64,000 nucleotides of DNA from Manduca sexta (taxonomy: Eukaryota; Arthropoda; Insecta; Lepidoptera; Sphingidae), in assembly GCF_014839805.1 (NCBI RefSeq), contig NC_051117.1:5456001-5520000 (forward strand), given 5' to 3'. Positions 42,153-55,311 of the stretch are shown in pieces; within the stretch, counting starts at the first letter, position 1; every line of letters begins with the position of its first letter. The notes under the pieces were generated by a model. It saw only the letters and a list, made by a program, of their open reading frames with translations, did no database searches and was not told where the DNA came from. A program made the translations under genes and the position numbers.

Positions 42153-42385
42153 ATAATATCAGCCCTGTATTATATACTCTCCCACCGCTGGGCACGGGCC
42201 TCCTCTACTACTGAGTGATTAGCCCTCAGTCCACCACACTGGCAGTTTGGAATAGCAGACTTAACACACCCCAAAATTCATATAGACGTATGCAGGTTTC
42301 CTCACTATGTTTTCCTTCACCGTTAAAGCGAGCGATAATTCACAAATAATACACACATAACATTAAAAAGCTAGAAGTGATATGA
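42153..42385 (-). mobile_element. SINE family 1, head-truncated
   Basis: From 'atatcagccctgtattatat' through 'gtccaccacactggc' and 'tttccttcaccgttaaagcg' to the region before the tRNA-like head, which is not recognisable. It abuts repeat V with no gap. Confidence 0.7.
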
Positions 42386-42426
42386 TAGATCATTGTCGTA
42401 AAGTATCAACACCAACCAACAAATAT

Positions 42427-42693
42427 ACAGGATCATTTTAACATCGCGTTACTAAATGAAACCAATAAGTTACTTGAGCCATACTTTTACACCATACTTT
42501 CAGTCAGAAATACCTACACCCACGCACACGCCATATTCGCATTAAACTACAAAATGATAAAAAAATCCGAAAACTAAAACCAGGATTTTCGTGAAAATAT
42601 TAGTTATTAATGGATGATTTTTAGCACAATGTCAGCAAAGGTGAAGACGAGTGTGTGGTTTCATTTAGTAACGCAATGACAAAATCAGCCTGT
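42427..42693. mobile_element. MITE with ~39-bp terminal inverted repeats
   Basis: The left end (ACAGGATCATTTTAACATC followed by GCGTTACTAAATGAAACCA, 42446-42464) is mirrored by TGGTTTCATTTAGTAACGC (42656-42674) and a diverged outer part to CCTGT (42693). The inner 19 bp are a perfect inverted repeat and the outer 20 have a few mismatches. The element is about 267 bp and non-coding. No clear target duplication remains, so I do not name the superfamily. Confidence 0.75.
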
Positions 42694-44142
42694 GTCAACA
42701 TCAATAAATTACACGGAAAGACAATTAATACAATGCGATGGTTTTAATAATGTTTTTGCTCAGCCATCCAATTAGGTCGGTTTCTCAACTCTCCCGATAT
42801 GAATATGAATAAAAGATGTCCTCTGTCTGATGGTCCGATAAATCTTTGACGAGTGACATCCAACTTCGTTATAGTTGCATACGAAATAGCGGTACGTATA
42901 CGGTTATCGATATCGATATTTTGCATTATTTTTCATCGAATGACAGTTGCTTATGAAATCGGTTATAAGCATTTGTTGCAAATGTAATGCTATGTCTACG
43001 GTTTAAAGTAAAATGTTGTATAGAAACTGTATTTACCTAGGTTCAGTTTAAATTTGTTATTCGTCGCATTTTGAGAGCATTTTAATTATAAAAATAAGTC
43101 ATATAGCTATACTTGTCGATTTGTATATTATTTAACTGCTCTCAAACCATTTTATATGTCGCCAAAAATAATACAAGCAAGTGGCTACGGCTTCTAATGT
43201 TTTAGTACCTTAACTCCAAAGGCTATGAAAATAGGGATTTCCACGAAATTGGGTGCTACCCCTTTCTGGAGAGGCGTGTTAAATATAATTTTGGACTCTC
43301 TAGTTACTAACATTTGAATGGTCAATTTCAGGTCTTTTTTTATTATGTGCTTTTATACGTGGTCCATAAATTCAAGGTACCTGGTTTTGTAAACGTACCT
43401 ACTGCTTGACTTACTTTTCAATAATAAACTTCTTACCAAATTTTTATTAAATTATATATATTATAATTTTCTTTTTTAATGTATTGGTGATTTATCTAAA
43501 ATAGCGTTATTATTATATTGTAAAACGATAAATTAAAATCGATTAAAATATCGATAAAGGCGTCACGCACTATTCGGAATTTAGCACCTATCTATACAAT
43601 TCCGATATTAAATATTCCTGTTTTTACACGTACCGCGATATATTTGAGTGGGATTTAATAAACATCGCTGCTTTATAACACTTATCTATTGACTTAAGCT
43701 ATAAATAGTAGTTTTTTTCGTGCTTTTGCAATAGCAAACCGGATTAATAAATCGGGTTACTAAATTAAACGCTTTAAATAGTATATTTAATTGTGATACT
43801 ATTTGCTAAAAGATGTCTTGTGGCTTGAAGTTTGGCTGGTCAGTTTTGCTTGAAGTCTGTTAATGAGTCCAGAGGTAAACAAAGTCGAGCCGGCAAGCAC
43901 TTTTCACAATGACCGTCGTGTCACATGAAGACATGCGAATAAATGATTATAATCGAATAATCATCTTTTTTATCGATAACTGTAAAACGTATTACAGGTA
44001 AATATAGCATGGTAATATTAAGTCTAGAAATAGTTTCTTAAAGACTCAATTTCCGTTCGCACTGTTCGAGTTGTTTTATTTTAAAACGTTGTCTGTCGGT
44101 GGCTTGAGGCTTTTGAATCTTGGTATATTTTCAAGTTAGTAA
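42694..44142. other. Mostly unassigned DNA
   Basis: 43245-43283 is the reverse complement of a segment at 6618-6665 (shared 'gtgctacccc..ttctgg'). The rest is unassigned. Confidence 0.4.
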
Positions 44143-44206
44143 TATCAGCCTTATATTATATACTATCCCATTGCTGGGAATTGGCTCCCTGTATTGCTGG
44201 TAGGTA
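44143..44206 (-). mobile_element. SINE family 1, short 3' fragment
   Basis: 'aatatcagccttatattata' and 'tactatcccattgctgggaa' are the 3' end of the family in reverse orientation. Confidence 0.6.
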
Positions 44207-44262
44207 TAACTTTTGATGTAAACAAATTCGATCATTGCATTGCAGTTGCCTCGGTTTGGTGG

Positions 44263-44330
44263 TAGGCTGTATAGACTGTGGACCAGGAAGTCTCGGCTTC
44301 GATTCCCAGGATAATTTGTGTGGATTTTTG
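44263..44330 (+). mobile_element. tRNA-like SINE head fragment
   Basis: 'gcctcggtttggtggtaggc' and the B-box-like 'cggcttcgattcccaggat' give the RNA polymerase III promoter arrangement of a SINE head. No body is recognised. Confidence 0.45.
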
Positions 44331-44397
44331 TAACGTAAGTTTTAATGAAAGAAGTTTGCTATTGTTCAACTGACAGCCGGGTCCAATAACTGATCCA

Positions 44398-44545
44398 AAT
44401 CTCAATCTTCAATCCAATTTCGGGAATGAACTAATCAAAATAAATATTTTTTAAGTATGTCAAATCTTTGTCCTGATTGGTTCAATTTTAAGATAGATTG
44501 ATAAAAGCGATTGGGATTCTTTATTTAAAATGGCGGTTAGTCACT
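44398..44545 (+). repeat. Dispersed MITE-like repeat R, copy 2
   Basis: This is the partner of 2645-2800 in the same orientation. Confidence 0.6.
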
Positions 44546-44984
44546 TTCTACAAAAAGTGTTACACAGGAACCCACATCGGAGTAGTGTAAATACTTTGAT
44601 ATATACAAGCCAAACAAGTTTCCGATAAAGATTTTCGCTAAAAATACCATGAAATTCTCGAATTCCCGTACGTTTTCATAAAGAACCCGTGGGTGTAGAT
44701 ATTTATTGCGCATGGATAACAATCTGGACATTTGTAATTTTAGCGATTTCTCTTTTTAAAGCGCTTTATTTGTTTAAGCGTTATATTAATCACCTTATTC
44801 AATTATTATGAATGTGGGCGAGACGTGGTTTTGGTTAAGATTTTATCACGAAATATGTGAATCATGTCCGGGGCCTTCGACTTGCAAAAATTTTTTGTTT
44901 GTTTTTAGATAAGAATACAATAGATATCTAGTTAACTAGAAATTAGGTCTTACCTTAGTACAACCACATGAAAGTTCGCGCCTT

Positions 44985-45140
44985 TTTTAACCGAAATCAA
45001 AAAAATTAGGAGGTTCTTAACTCGACTGTATTTTCTTTTTTTTTATGATTGTTACTTCAGAACTTTTGACTGGGTGAACCGATTTTGATGATTTCTTTTT
45101 TATCCTCGAAGAGGCAGGCAGAGTCGAAACTAACCAACAC
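44985..45140 (-). repeat. Repeat U ('gaggttctcaattcgac' type)
   Basis: 'aaaaattaggaggttcttaa', 'ctcgactgtattttc', 'acttttgactgggtgaaccg' match a common insect repeat end also found inverted at 36655 and 50064. The minus-strand frame at 45017-45364 (115 codons) starts in unique sequence and runs into this repeat. It has a CX2C-like cysteine pair but no domain I recognise, so I do not call it a gene. Confidence 0.5.
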
Positions 45141-45364
45141 TTCGCTGATCTTCGGTACATGCCTATGACGTAAATTATCTTCACACTAGGCACAAATTCC
45201 ATACCAAGTGACTCAAGTATTTTTCGATTACCAAACTCACATAAGTTTTTTGGTCTAGGATTGCATTCAAAACACCGCAGTATGTGTTCAACATGACACG
45301 ATAAAATCTTTTTCACTGTTTTCAACCCAAATTCGAATAGAAATGAACTGAGAAGCATTGCCAT

Positions 45365-48300
45365 TCTAAATCGGACAAACGATTATCACACAATCGATTA
45401 TCATACGTGATAAATTTATCGGTATTTAGAACCTGTTAATCGGCTTTTACATTAATAACATCACATATTGCGCATTACTCTCGGATGTTTGTGAATTAAT
45501 TGCAGCAAATTTAGAATATAATTTCGGATATTATTTATCCCCATGATGGTATAGGTTTGTTTTTTGTCCAATATAATTAACCGGAAAATACGGGGACAAT
45601 TACATCGAGATTAGCACTTGAACTTAATATCCCGCCAACTTCCGTAAATATCCGGCTTGAAGGACCAAAAACGGTCTACCTGTAAGTAAAATGAATAATG
45701 TAAAACTATGAGGCGTTATCACAGTAAAAGTTAGGTTTCATCACTGTTTATTTCAGTAAGATGCTGAAAACGCTGGTGACGTGGATGTCAACGTGCAGGC
45801 GTTACTGACCGTTCATTTCTATCGTTTGACGCGATGATTAGAACTTGAAAGCCATAACGAAGAGCGGCAGTCTTTGACTTGGACTCAATTTGCATTTATA
45901 CCCATACAGGTATTCCAAATTTAAATGAACAATAAACATCCAAGAACACAAATCGCCAGTGTTATTCCTTTTTATTTTTTAATTATGCATTCATTTACGG
46001 CTCCGACTCCGAGTCCATTTATATCGGCAGATCGACGTAAAAAACCCGCGAAGTAACAAATGTAGTCCAATCAAAACGTAATGTTTCGACATGGTCCGCA
46101 TTCGTAATTAAATTATATATTCATGCATAAAATACGCGTTACAGTTTGTTCGTCCAGCAGTTATGTCTGGGGTCTTAAATCGTGTTGGAATTGCATCTCT
46201 TAATATTAATTAAGATGTAGTAGGCCTTTAGAGACTTGAAAAACTTATAAAATATTTTGGTAAATTATTAAGATTTTAAATCTAATATTGCGCAGAAATT
46301 ACGTTCCTTTAAATAATGACGACCGGCACATACAATATGATTATAAATAATATTATTATCGGTTAGAATCTAGAGACCATAAACATTCTTAAACTTTCTT
46401 TATGGCGTTTTAAAATATAATTCATACAAACTTTTTTAATTCCATAAAGTTTGATTTTTTTTAAACTTTTCTTCTGCAAAGGAATATTTTTACTCTGCCA
46501 CAATACTTAACAAATCTTACATATCATTTATAATTGCATAGATTTTATGAATATTTATGGCCAGCGCTTTAGACCTTCGGATAAATTGTAATTGTATTAG
46601 CTTCAATAAGCCACAGATGAGTTCAATTATAATTAAAGGTACGTGAGGCATTTAGTTTTTACATTATGCTTTAATGTGCTTTATTAACTCTACGAGATAT
46701 AACTACGGTAAGTAAATTTCTATTCATTATTGGTTGATTATCAGCAGAAATATTTTGCATGGTAAGTGCTTCTCGCTGTTAAAATGTTAATGGCATATTA
46801 GTACCGATTTATAAACGTGCAACTATCTTATTTAAAATTCATTTTGCAAAAGTATTTAATTTAAAACGCTAATAAGGATTCTCCAGTACATAGTGTGAGG
46901 AAATAATCAACATTTTTCGTAGAATATTTTTTTTACTAATACTTTTTAATCGTGTCAAAGGAACTACGAGTTGCATTTTTTTTCGAATCAAATCTATACT
47001 TGTAGTAAAGGAATAACAATTTTAATTATTTAATTAATAACGACAATAATTCAAGTCATAAAATATAACATTCGTTTCGGTTGTTCCGTGCTCGAGTCGG
47101 CACAACAGTATCGAATTATAAGATACCTATACATTTAATATGCAGACATCGATTTGCACACTTCTCAGATATCGAATGAAATATCGGTTCTCTTTCAACA
47201 TGTGAAATCTTTATGTAGAAACTCCCATAGTGGGCGTGGGTCCCTCACAACAAATTACAAACAAAAATATGATTTACGTTACGTTCAATAAATTAAAGTT
47301 TAAATTAAATACGACATGCCGAAGTGGTTACCATTCTGTACCATTAAACTGTCGCTAAACATTGTAATTTATATTTTTGCATATGCAAACGCGTAGGTGG
47401 AAGTGAGATGTATGTTGCCGCTCTCTTTCTTTTGCCCTTTTTGTGATGGTAAAGAACTAGCGTTAACGGAACGCGGCTAGATGTTTATGGGTTTGTTTAT
47501 CTCTTTGAATTTAGAACGAAAGTAGTACTGATTCAAATTTAGAACGTCGCCAGTCCTCGGTACTAAATCAAGCATTTGTAGCATATATATTTGAGGTGCA
47601 GCTGAACTGAAGACGTTTGTTATCGTCAAGGCGCATGTCAGTAGTTCGACTTACCTCGACGTACGATGATGAATAATGCTATGAAACTGACGAACCGCCA
47701 TAAACAGACAGCTGTGGCTGTCCATTTACTGGGTGGGATGAGGTGAGGTGATAGCAAGGTAATAATACTCCCCTATAAATATGGAAGATTTTTCCACAAC
47801 AGCACATATACTGCTAATAACTACAGAACCGAAGTAGTATGATAACTTTGTAGAGATAAAAAATTGCGGAATTCGTGGAGCGATTCATCTAGACTCAGAT
47901 TTATACCTTCTGCCAATAACCGGGCCGAATTTTTAGTGATCTTTAAGACGAACCGCCTTTAACTACTTAAGTTGATTGCTCCCACCGCACTGCTTGCACA
48001 TGCAAACCAAGCTGAAAGGATAAGCTGGGAATAGAATTGGAAACTTTTCAAATTCTTTAAAGTTAATGGTAGTCAATCGTATAAGTACCTAATGGAGAAC
48101 GTGGGTTTCTGTTTTAACACGTTTACTTTAACTTTAAAACTTATAATATCTTTGAACGTATTTTTAACGTACTGGACGTCATAGTTGGAACTTCAGTGAC
48201 TACAAATTCGGTCAAGAAGTTTCCTTATGTTAAAATAGCCTTTATCATTAATTGAAATTCAATTTACTTTATACTTCAAGTACAAATCTATCTACTAAGT

Positions 48301-49004
48301 TGGTATCACTAACACAGTCCGTTAACTTTTATAATTTAACCCAAAAGTACCTAAACATTTATTTATAAGTTAAATTCAGATATTTAAAATGTAATCGATA
48401 TCACTATGAATCATTAATCGACTCCGTTATCGGAGTGCGAAAAAGTACACAAATCACACCTCTCGCTCGTCACGTCTTTTATTTTTTAAGAACACGGCGA
48501 AGGGAACGCGTTCTTACAGCCGCTTATACTTTCGCGCTCTTTTTTCCTTTTTTATTTCCAGAGTTTAATGCCGTTTAGGCTCTGTTGTAACATGTTATTT
48601 TGGCACCTGGAGTGCGGTTTATAATTCGAGGTTAGGTTAGGTCAACAGCTTTTTTATGTTATTCGTGTACGTTATGTCTAAAGTTTTATGGGAAGCCAAT
48701 GTAAGGCTTGTATTTGGCGATATAACAAGCCTCTTTCGTACTTTTCTTGTATAGATTGTAAGATACTGATTTTGGTAGTTACAGGATCGGCGGATTATAC
48801 TGCTCTGTGTCGAAGATCTGTAGAAGAAATTATCGTTTGTCATTTGAAATTGGAATTTATTCCCAAAGGCTTAAGTTGCTATGTTATTCATGTAGTTATA
48901 GTGCTGCTGAATCGAAGCTTCTATGCTTCGATGATTAGAAAAATTGCAGTCACACCGAATAGGTACTTTGTAATTGTTGAACAGGAATGTAAAATACAAT
49001 AAAT
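45365..49004. other. Repeat-poor unassigned DNA
   Basis: This is one of the least repeat-loaded stretches of the window. It contains the 14-bp palindrome at 47376-47389 and GC-richer text near 47395-47480 and 47620-47700. No open frame with a recognisable domain is present. It is a reasonable place to look for regulatory elements. Confidence 0.4.
47376..47389. promoter_or_regulatory. Perfect palindrome resembling a POU-dimer site
   Basis: TTTGCATATGCAAA is self-complementary and resembles two octamer half-sites (ATGCAAA) head to head. No context proves function. Confidence 0.25.
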
Positions 49005-49255
49005 GCTGTTGTTTTTATTGCTTTGAATGATGAGACGAACTTCCCGTTCGTCTGATGGTAAGCGATACAACCGCCCATAAACAGTAGAAGCATTATCCAA
49101 CAATTACAAAGTAATGTTTGGTATTCCACTGCGCTCGCCATCCCGACACATGAGGTATTAATTCTTATTATGTCCAGTAGTTAAACTGGTTACGTGTCCC
49201 AAACCGGAACACAACAGTGACTACACACTGCTGCTTGGCGGCAGAAACAGACATT
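49005..49255 (+). repeat. Repeat V, copy 2, longest
   Basis: It continues beyond the other copies through 'ttaaactggttacgtgtccc', 'aaccggaacacaacagtgac' and 'cactgctgcttggcggcaga'. Confidence 0.7.
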
Positions 49256-52200
49256 AATGCGATGTATTATTTAGTGTGATACTTACCAACTATCTAATAG
49301 TGCCTGTTGCATAAAAACACATAACACGTTTTCTTACATCTAGAACGTAAGATTCATGAAACCATCCACGGTCCACTAACAGCCTAGTTTATTTAGATAG
49401 GTATAACGAATAGGTGGTAAAATTGCCTCCATACAAAACGGCTATTTGAGATGATATATAGTCAGTTTGTGTTATGTTAGTAACGCTTTACGTACCGCTT
49501 TGATACAAGAAATGTTCTTACTAATGTTACTTATCAAGAATTTGAAGATTACTCTCGAAAGCAACATTTTTATTCTGATGTCCACATATGTTTGATGTAA
49601 TATAGCTTTTGAATTCAGTTTCACCAGTATTTAAATCGTATTAAAATCTATTTCTGAAATACAAAGAATTTTGTAGGATTAATATAAGTATCAGAATTAC
49701 TGGTGCTCAATGGGGAGCCCTATGTCCAACAGTTGACGATTCCTAACTGAAATGGTGATGATGATGATATAAGTACTGGTTGGTAAAAGGTTGTTTTGAA
49801 TCAGAACAGTAGTCACAAAGATTAACGCGTTAAAACTATTAAGATCTATTTTATAATGCTTAATCGCATTGATTATAAACTCAAGCCCTGTAGACGGAGT
49901 AAGCAGAGATGTAACTACTGACCTGAATACTCAATATTATGTTCCGTTAATGATTCGACGAGTACGAGTAATCGCCTCATCTGGCATAAATTCCACATAC
50001 TGGTACCGGGTACGTGTATCTTATAATCTGAAAACTTATTTATGATTTATATTAAAAAAAACATAGTCGGATTGAGAACCTTCTCCTTTTTTTGAAGTCA
50101 GATAAGTTGCGAGCCTATTGCAATATTGGCCGGTTCTAATAGTAGCAAATCAGGTACTTTTTTGAAATTAAAATCTCACACAAATAATATGTATGTTTAA
50201 ATCACCTCTATATTAAAATTTTGGTCCGCAACTAAAAAGTTTGAATTTGCAAACTCGAAATGGACCCTCATTTACAATTTTATGCAATTTACTGCAGCGG
50301 GGATAAAGTTTATCGCTCCTTTTAATCGGATGATGTTTATCATTAATTGTGATTTGTTATTCATTATACTGACGCTGGCGTTGGGTTACTTCGCTGTTGT
50401 TTTTTTGTTTATATTGGCAAACTCTTACTATTTAGCGAGCCAGTGTTAATGATTATGTACCTGATTATTCTATTAAAATTAAAACCTTTGTGCCAAAAAT
50501 TGTTGAGTAGGTACCTGATGTTTTGTAGTCTAACTATGAACACCAAAGATGCTGAGGTCTTGGTGGTTGCGCAATCTTAAGAATTTAACGATAAAGAGTT
50601 ATATGAGTCGTCTCAATTCTCTCAAATCAATCGTATACCGTAACGGTCAGCTCATCGCTCAGTCTAAAGACTTTTCGTAGAATTAAAGCCAAGAAATATC
50701 CTCTCTTATGCTTTATGATTGAAGAAACTATGATTACAGCAATTAATCCACATTAAAATTCAACAATTACATCCAAACACCATCTAGAAATAAGACACGA
50801 TCTCAACATACGAAGAAAACTTGTTTGCGAAACAATGCCGAAAAGAAACAAAAGGTTATCTCCGAGCGGAAGAGTAAAGTCGCGGAAGTAGTTTGCATTT
50901 TCAATTTTAAGACGATTTAAGTTTTAAGTTCAGTTTAAGTCGTTAAAGATTCCATTCGGAAGGGATTTATCGTTAAATGAGTCTCCAGGACAACCGCCGT
51001 GACCGACTTTGAACAGATATTTTGTTCCAATTTCGTTCGCTTTGATATTATTTACATTTAAATGGTTCGCCGCTGTTCAATTAGTGCCGATTGGATACCT
51101 ATTCTTAAAGGATAAAAATATAGAAATGAACCGGTAACTGTTTTGTAGAAATTATTTTTATATATAAATTGTCTTCACTATTAAAATGTTTAGTAAGTAA
51201 ACGTTTCATCCATTACAGACCGAGTTAGATAAAAATTTAAAGGGGAAGGAAGAATACGGGATCTAGATATCACTTAAATATGTATTACTTTTTACAAATA
51301 TTTCAATAACCAAACATCGGCTTAGAGTGAAAGGGTCCGTATTTAATCCAACCATTGACCCATCTCAACAGTATAGCTAATTAACTCGTCAAGTTAATAC
51401 AAAACCACTCCCTAAGTGCATTCAAGTTGACGCCCACCCCAACTGGGATGTCATTCCGAAATTATTTCTGCACCAAAACCTTTCCAGAAGCAATCAGGTC
51501 TTGCAGATTAGTGACTCGTCGGCATAAAGCAGGTAACAAAATTCTTAAAATCGCGACGACGTGCGCGATTCGATAAACCCGAATTTGTTTTATGAAGATA
51601 CATTTCAGGTGAGATTAAAAAGGTATTTTTAATGCGTTCTTGATACGAGGATGTTTGTAAGTGGTTTGGTAATAAGTTGTTTGTACATATTTCAATTGTA
51701 TTGTACGAAGCTTCGTTCTAAGTAACCAATGTTGGTAATTTTTTATCATCTCTATATTTACCGGCTCTTGTTCTGCTTCAAGGATCCCATCTCTCTTTTT
51801 AGTTTCTCACTAGTGATAGTCTGGTCAATAATGTGTAACTTTTAACTAATCTGAGTGGATGGTTGTTAGGATATCTCCATCGTTTAGGCCTAGTTAAAAT
51901 GTTCGGGCTGTTTCTTTTTAACTGTTTAGATTTTTACTTTTTTCAAGTATCTTAAATAAAATTCTCCTATTAAATTTCCTTTGTCCTTAAATCTATTTTT
52001 AAGATTCTATCTTAAAGCGTTCATTATTTTATTTTAAATATTTTTTTATTTTTAGATGTTTCCTTATCTCCAGCAAGCTCGGTTTATCAAACCTTGGTTT
52101 AATCAGTTTTTTCTTGAATGTCTCCGATACCACACGCGATAGCATTCGAAAGATATCTTTTGTTTAATTGCATTGGAATTTCACTAATTAGTCCAATGTT

Positions 52201-52714
52201 GTTCTTGAATTTTTCAAGATATCCTTTTGATTTTTTTCTTTTTCGGCAATGTCAACGTACTTCGTGGGCGTATAATGTCTTAATTTAAATTTAACAATGT
52301 AGTGTTAATTAGGTGTGGTGTTATAATGTCTTTCGACATCCAAATTGTATCTATTCGACAATGAAATAACAAGAAAAAGTATATAATATACGCGTATGTA
52401 ACAATATCTCTAATGCTTTACTGCGCTACAAAGAAAGATTCAATACCTAGGTTAGACAGTTCAGGATGAATGATAGTGTCCGGAACACATTCATACTCTG
52501 TACAGATACACATGTCTACCGATATGGATATTTTGACTGAAACATTTATTATTACTTCGAGAGGTGACTGTCGTTTCCCAAAACTAAGTCATCGTATACA
52601 ACTCTACATTCTTTTATACAGAATTCTAAAAGTTTAGCAATTCAAACTTTTCTAAACTCGTCTATAACAACATCGAATGTTTTTAAATCACTACTTAACT
52701 CCACATAATTGTAT
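49256..52714. other. Repeat-poor unassigned DNA
   Basis: 50064-50108 is a copy of the repeat U end ('tcggattgagaaccttctcc', 'tttttttgaagtcag'). 50990-51100 is a GC-richer patch with 'gactttgaacag' and 'gctttgata', resembling TCF-type sites. The rest is unassigned. Confidence 0.4.
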
Positions 52715-52719
52715 CACAC

Positions 52720-52920
52720 TTGCCTACCTTTGCATACAAAGCAGTCAGCATCGATTCTGGTAGTCGTTTATCCCTAATAAGTCGCTTATACGATGCGCTA
52801 CAGAGATACGTAAAGCGCAGGGCCTCCTACGACCGGTTGCTTTCGTTCCACGAGCTAATTGGCGCGGGGTTTGTGGACCGCATTCCTAACACCTCCGTGC
52901 GCGGGAAAAATTGCATTTAA
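52720..52920 (+). other. GC-rich island with a 66-codon open frame
   Basis: The patch 52725-52920 is much richer in GC than its flanks ('cagggcctcctacgaccgg', 'ggcgcggggtttgtggaccg') and is open in one frame to TAA at 52918. There is no ATG at the start, no domain, and splice signals are not convincing. It could be an orphan exon or conserved regulatory DNA ('gagctaattggcgcg' has a homeodomain-type core). I lean to regulatory or unknown. Confidence 0.25.
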
Positions 52921-55183
52921 AACGAGAACCCATCTGTCATTCGGATGTCAAACGATTTGTTTGTGTTATCTGTGGTCCGTTTTATATTTTTTAATTACTT
53001 TTTTAAAGTGCTCACGAACGTCGATATATTCTGCTTTAAAAAAGTTTATAAATGTCTTGAGGGCAATGAAAAAACAGTAAAAAAATATTTTTAAAGTCCA
53101 CATTATCATATTATTGCATTTATGACAACTTTGTTTCGTCGGTAGCCGGTATCAATATTTATCGTCATACATATTGCAGGCAGCTGCTCATAAATTATTA
53201 CGTATGTCTGATGCTAATCGTGACACTTGGTTATTTTAAAAGTCATTTTTACATTTTTTTACCACTTTTATGATAGATTTTGTATATATTGCAAGAACTT
53301 ATTAAACACCTTGAAGTTACCGTATTCTTTATTGACTAAATAGTATTAAGTACTATCCCCTAGATTATATTCCAGAATACCGTTGCGACTTTAGGCTTAC
53401 ATGTCACCTTTGATTATACGTTGCTATATCTTTGCGGAGGCGCCCCGTTTTACATTGGTCGTGTTTTATATTATTACCAGTAAATCCCGCCTGAATTTCA
53501 CACTTTTACTTTGTATATAAAAATGAGCTCTACGGTTACATTATAGAACACTTTAATTGCAAAAAAAAACACTTAACACCAAACAAAGGCATTCGGTTAA
53601 TTTGTTGTGTCATTTAGACAGCTGTCGCACGCTGATTGACATTCCGCAATAATTAACTCCTTTTTAATCTGTGGAAACGTTTCATTACTAGCTATTATGA
53701 ATAAAACGATACTATTTGTGTTACTAAATTAAAATTGGCATTTCATATTAAAATATCGTGTCATACTATAGAAATCGTTGAATGAGCAATCAACATGCTT
53801 GATGTAAAACTTTCTATTTCATTTGTCTAACATTTTATCATTACCAACATAATTTTGCGCAACACTTTTATAAATTACGTGCTTATTTACAAGCAATAAA
53901 GTCGAGAGTGAGCTTTGGTAGCTTCGAATTTTAATGCTAACATGACATTAAGTACACTCCTGTCAAAATTGTTACATTCCGTTTTACAAGTGTTGTTACG
54001 AAATGTGCTTTATTAAAAACGTTGCGCGGTCTTCAAAAGCCGCGTTTAATTTGTTTTGTCCATTGTAATATTGTAGTTAAATGCAACGTTGTTGTATAAT
54101 TATATCGTATTATGTTGCTTGTAAAGATGATTTCTCTTTTATCGACACAATATAGTTATTATTTTTACGGTATTAGTTACTTAGTTGGACTAGTGATTAT
54201 CTGTAATCTGCGGTTTAGTTTCTATCGCGATTATAGGAGCATGTAATTTGTCTTTCTTTGTAATGCCGATATAATGATAAAATAAATGATGTAATTATTT
54301 ATTATTTGAAATTTTCACGACGAATATTTTTAAATAAAATTGCTCACGTAAAATGTAAAGTATTTGAAACGTATGTCAGTCGAATTAATTTACTTTGGGT
54401 TAAAAAGGTGAAGAGAAAATGAGACAGTCTACTGTAGGCGTGAGATGTAGGGCACGTTCAAAATCATTATTTTATTTAAGGTATAATTTAACTAGTTGCA
54501 ACGTGTCTGAATTGCTAACGGTTAGGTTTTTCGATTCACGAGTAAGTAAGATACACGAGTGAGGACTAAGTTAGTTTCAATTAAAAAAAAACTTATAAAA
54601 AGATTTTTTGAATTTCTGAAATTGGAATTTGGTATTACGATTACTAGTAAATATTACCACTGCTACATCATAGAATGGATTTAAGCTTGCAAAAATTGGG
54701 GGTGCACCAGTATCTCTGTTACTCTTCAGCAATTAAGGTGGACAGCCTATGTTAATTAAGAAAAAAAATTACATTGCTTACACTTCGATATTATTATTCT
54801 ATAATTTGAAGAGCCTTGGTGGTCCGTCGCTAATCTGTTCTGCAAACTCAATAAGCAGCGAACAAAAACACTGCATGCCGCGAATTGTACTAGTTATCTC
54901 AATGATTTGTGTTCTTGCTGAGAAATAAATTACTCTTATAATGTTACATTGGATGGACACGTGTTGTTACTGCGTCAAGGTATTAAATGCGTGGTTTTCA
55001 ACAAAAGACGTTTAATGTCTTTAGGAAGAAGAAACTGCCGGTTTAAAAGTTGTGTTATGTATCCGAATTTAAATTTTTTTTGTCACGGAAATATAACTAG
55101 GCCTCCCGGATGTATTAATTAATTTTAAATCAATTCTTTTCTCTATAACTCGACTCCATTCTGCTCTGGGGAATAAGCATAAA
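52921..55183. other. Repeat-poor AT-rich DNA
   Basis: No repeat, gene or clear structure seen. Confidence 0.4.
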
Positions 55184-55197
55184 ATATTCCAGATATT
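55184..55197. repeat. Penelope target-site duplication, left
   Basis: ATATTCCAGATATT is repeated exactly at 56714-56727 after the element. Confidence 0.88.
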
Positions 55198-55296
55198 GAA
55201 ATTAAACTAATTTTCGGATTCTATCGCGGTGCTAGTATTTTATTTTCTCCCGACGTTTCGAAGACTTTGCAGCCTTCATGGTCACGGGGGGACTGA
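55198..55296 (-). repeat. Penelope terminal repeat, inverted left copy
   Basis: It begins 'gaaattaaactaattttcgg' and ends 'catggtcacggggggactga'. It is the mirror image of the right repeat. It joins abruptly to the middle of the reverse transcriptase region. Confidence 0.9.
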
Positions 55297-55311
55297 CTTA
55301 GCTTACCAGTA

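Noticed and set aside
45017..45364. A 115-codon minus-strand protein with cysteines
   Set aside because: Its C-terminal third is translation of the common repeat U, and the remainder has no domain I can name.
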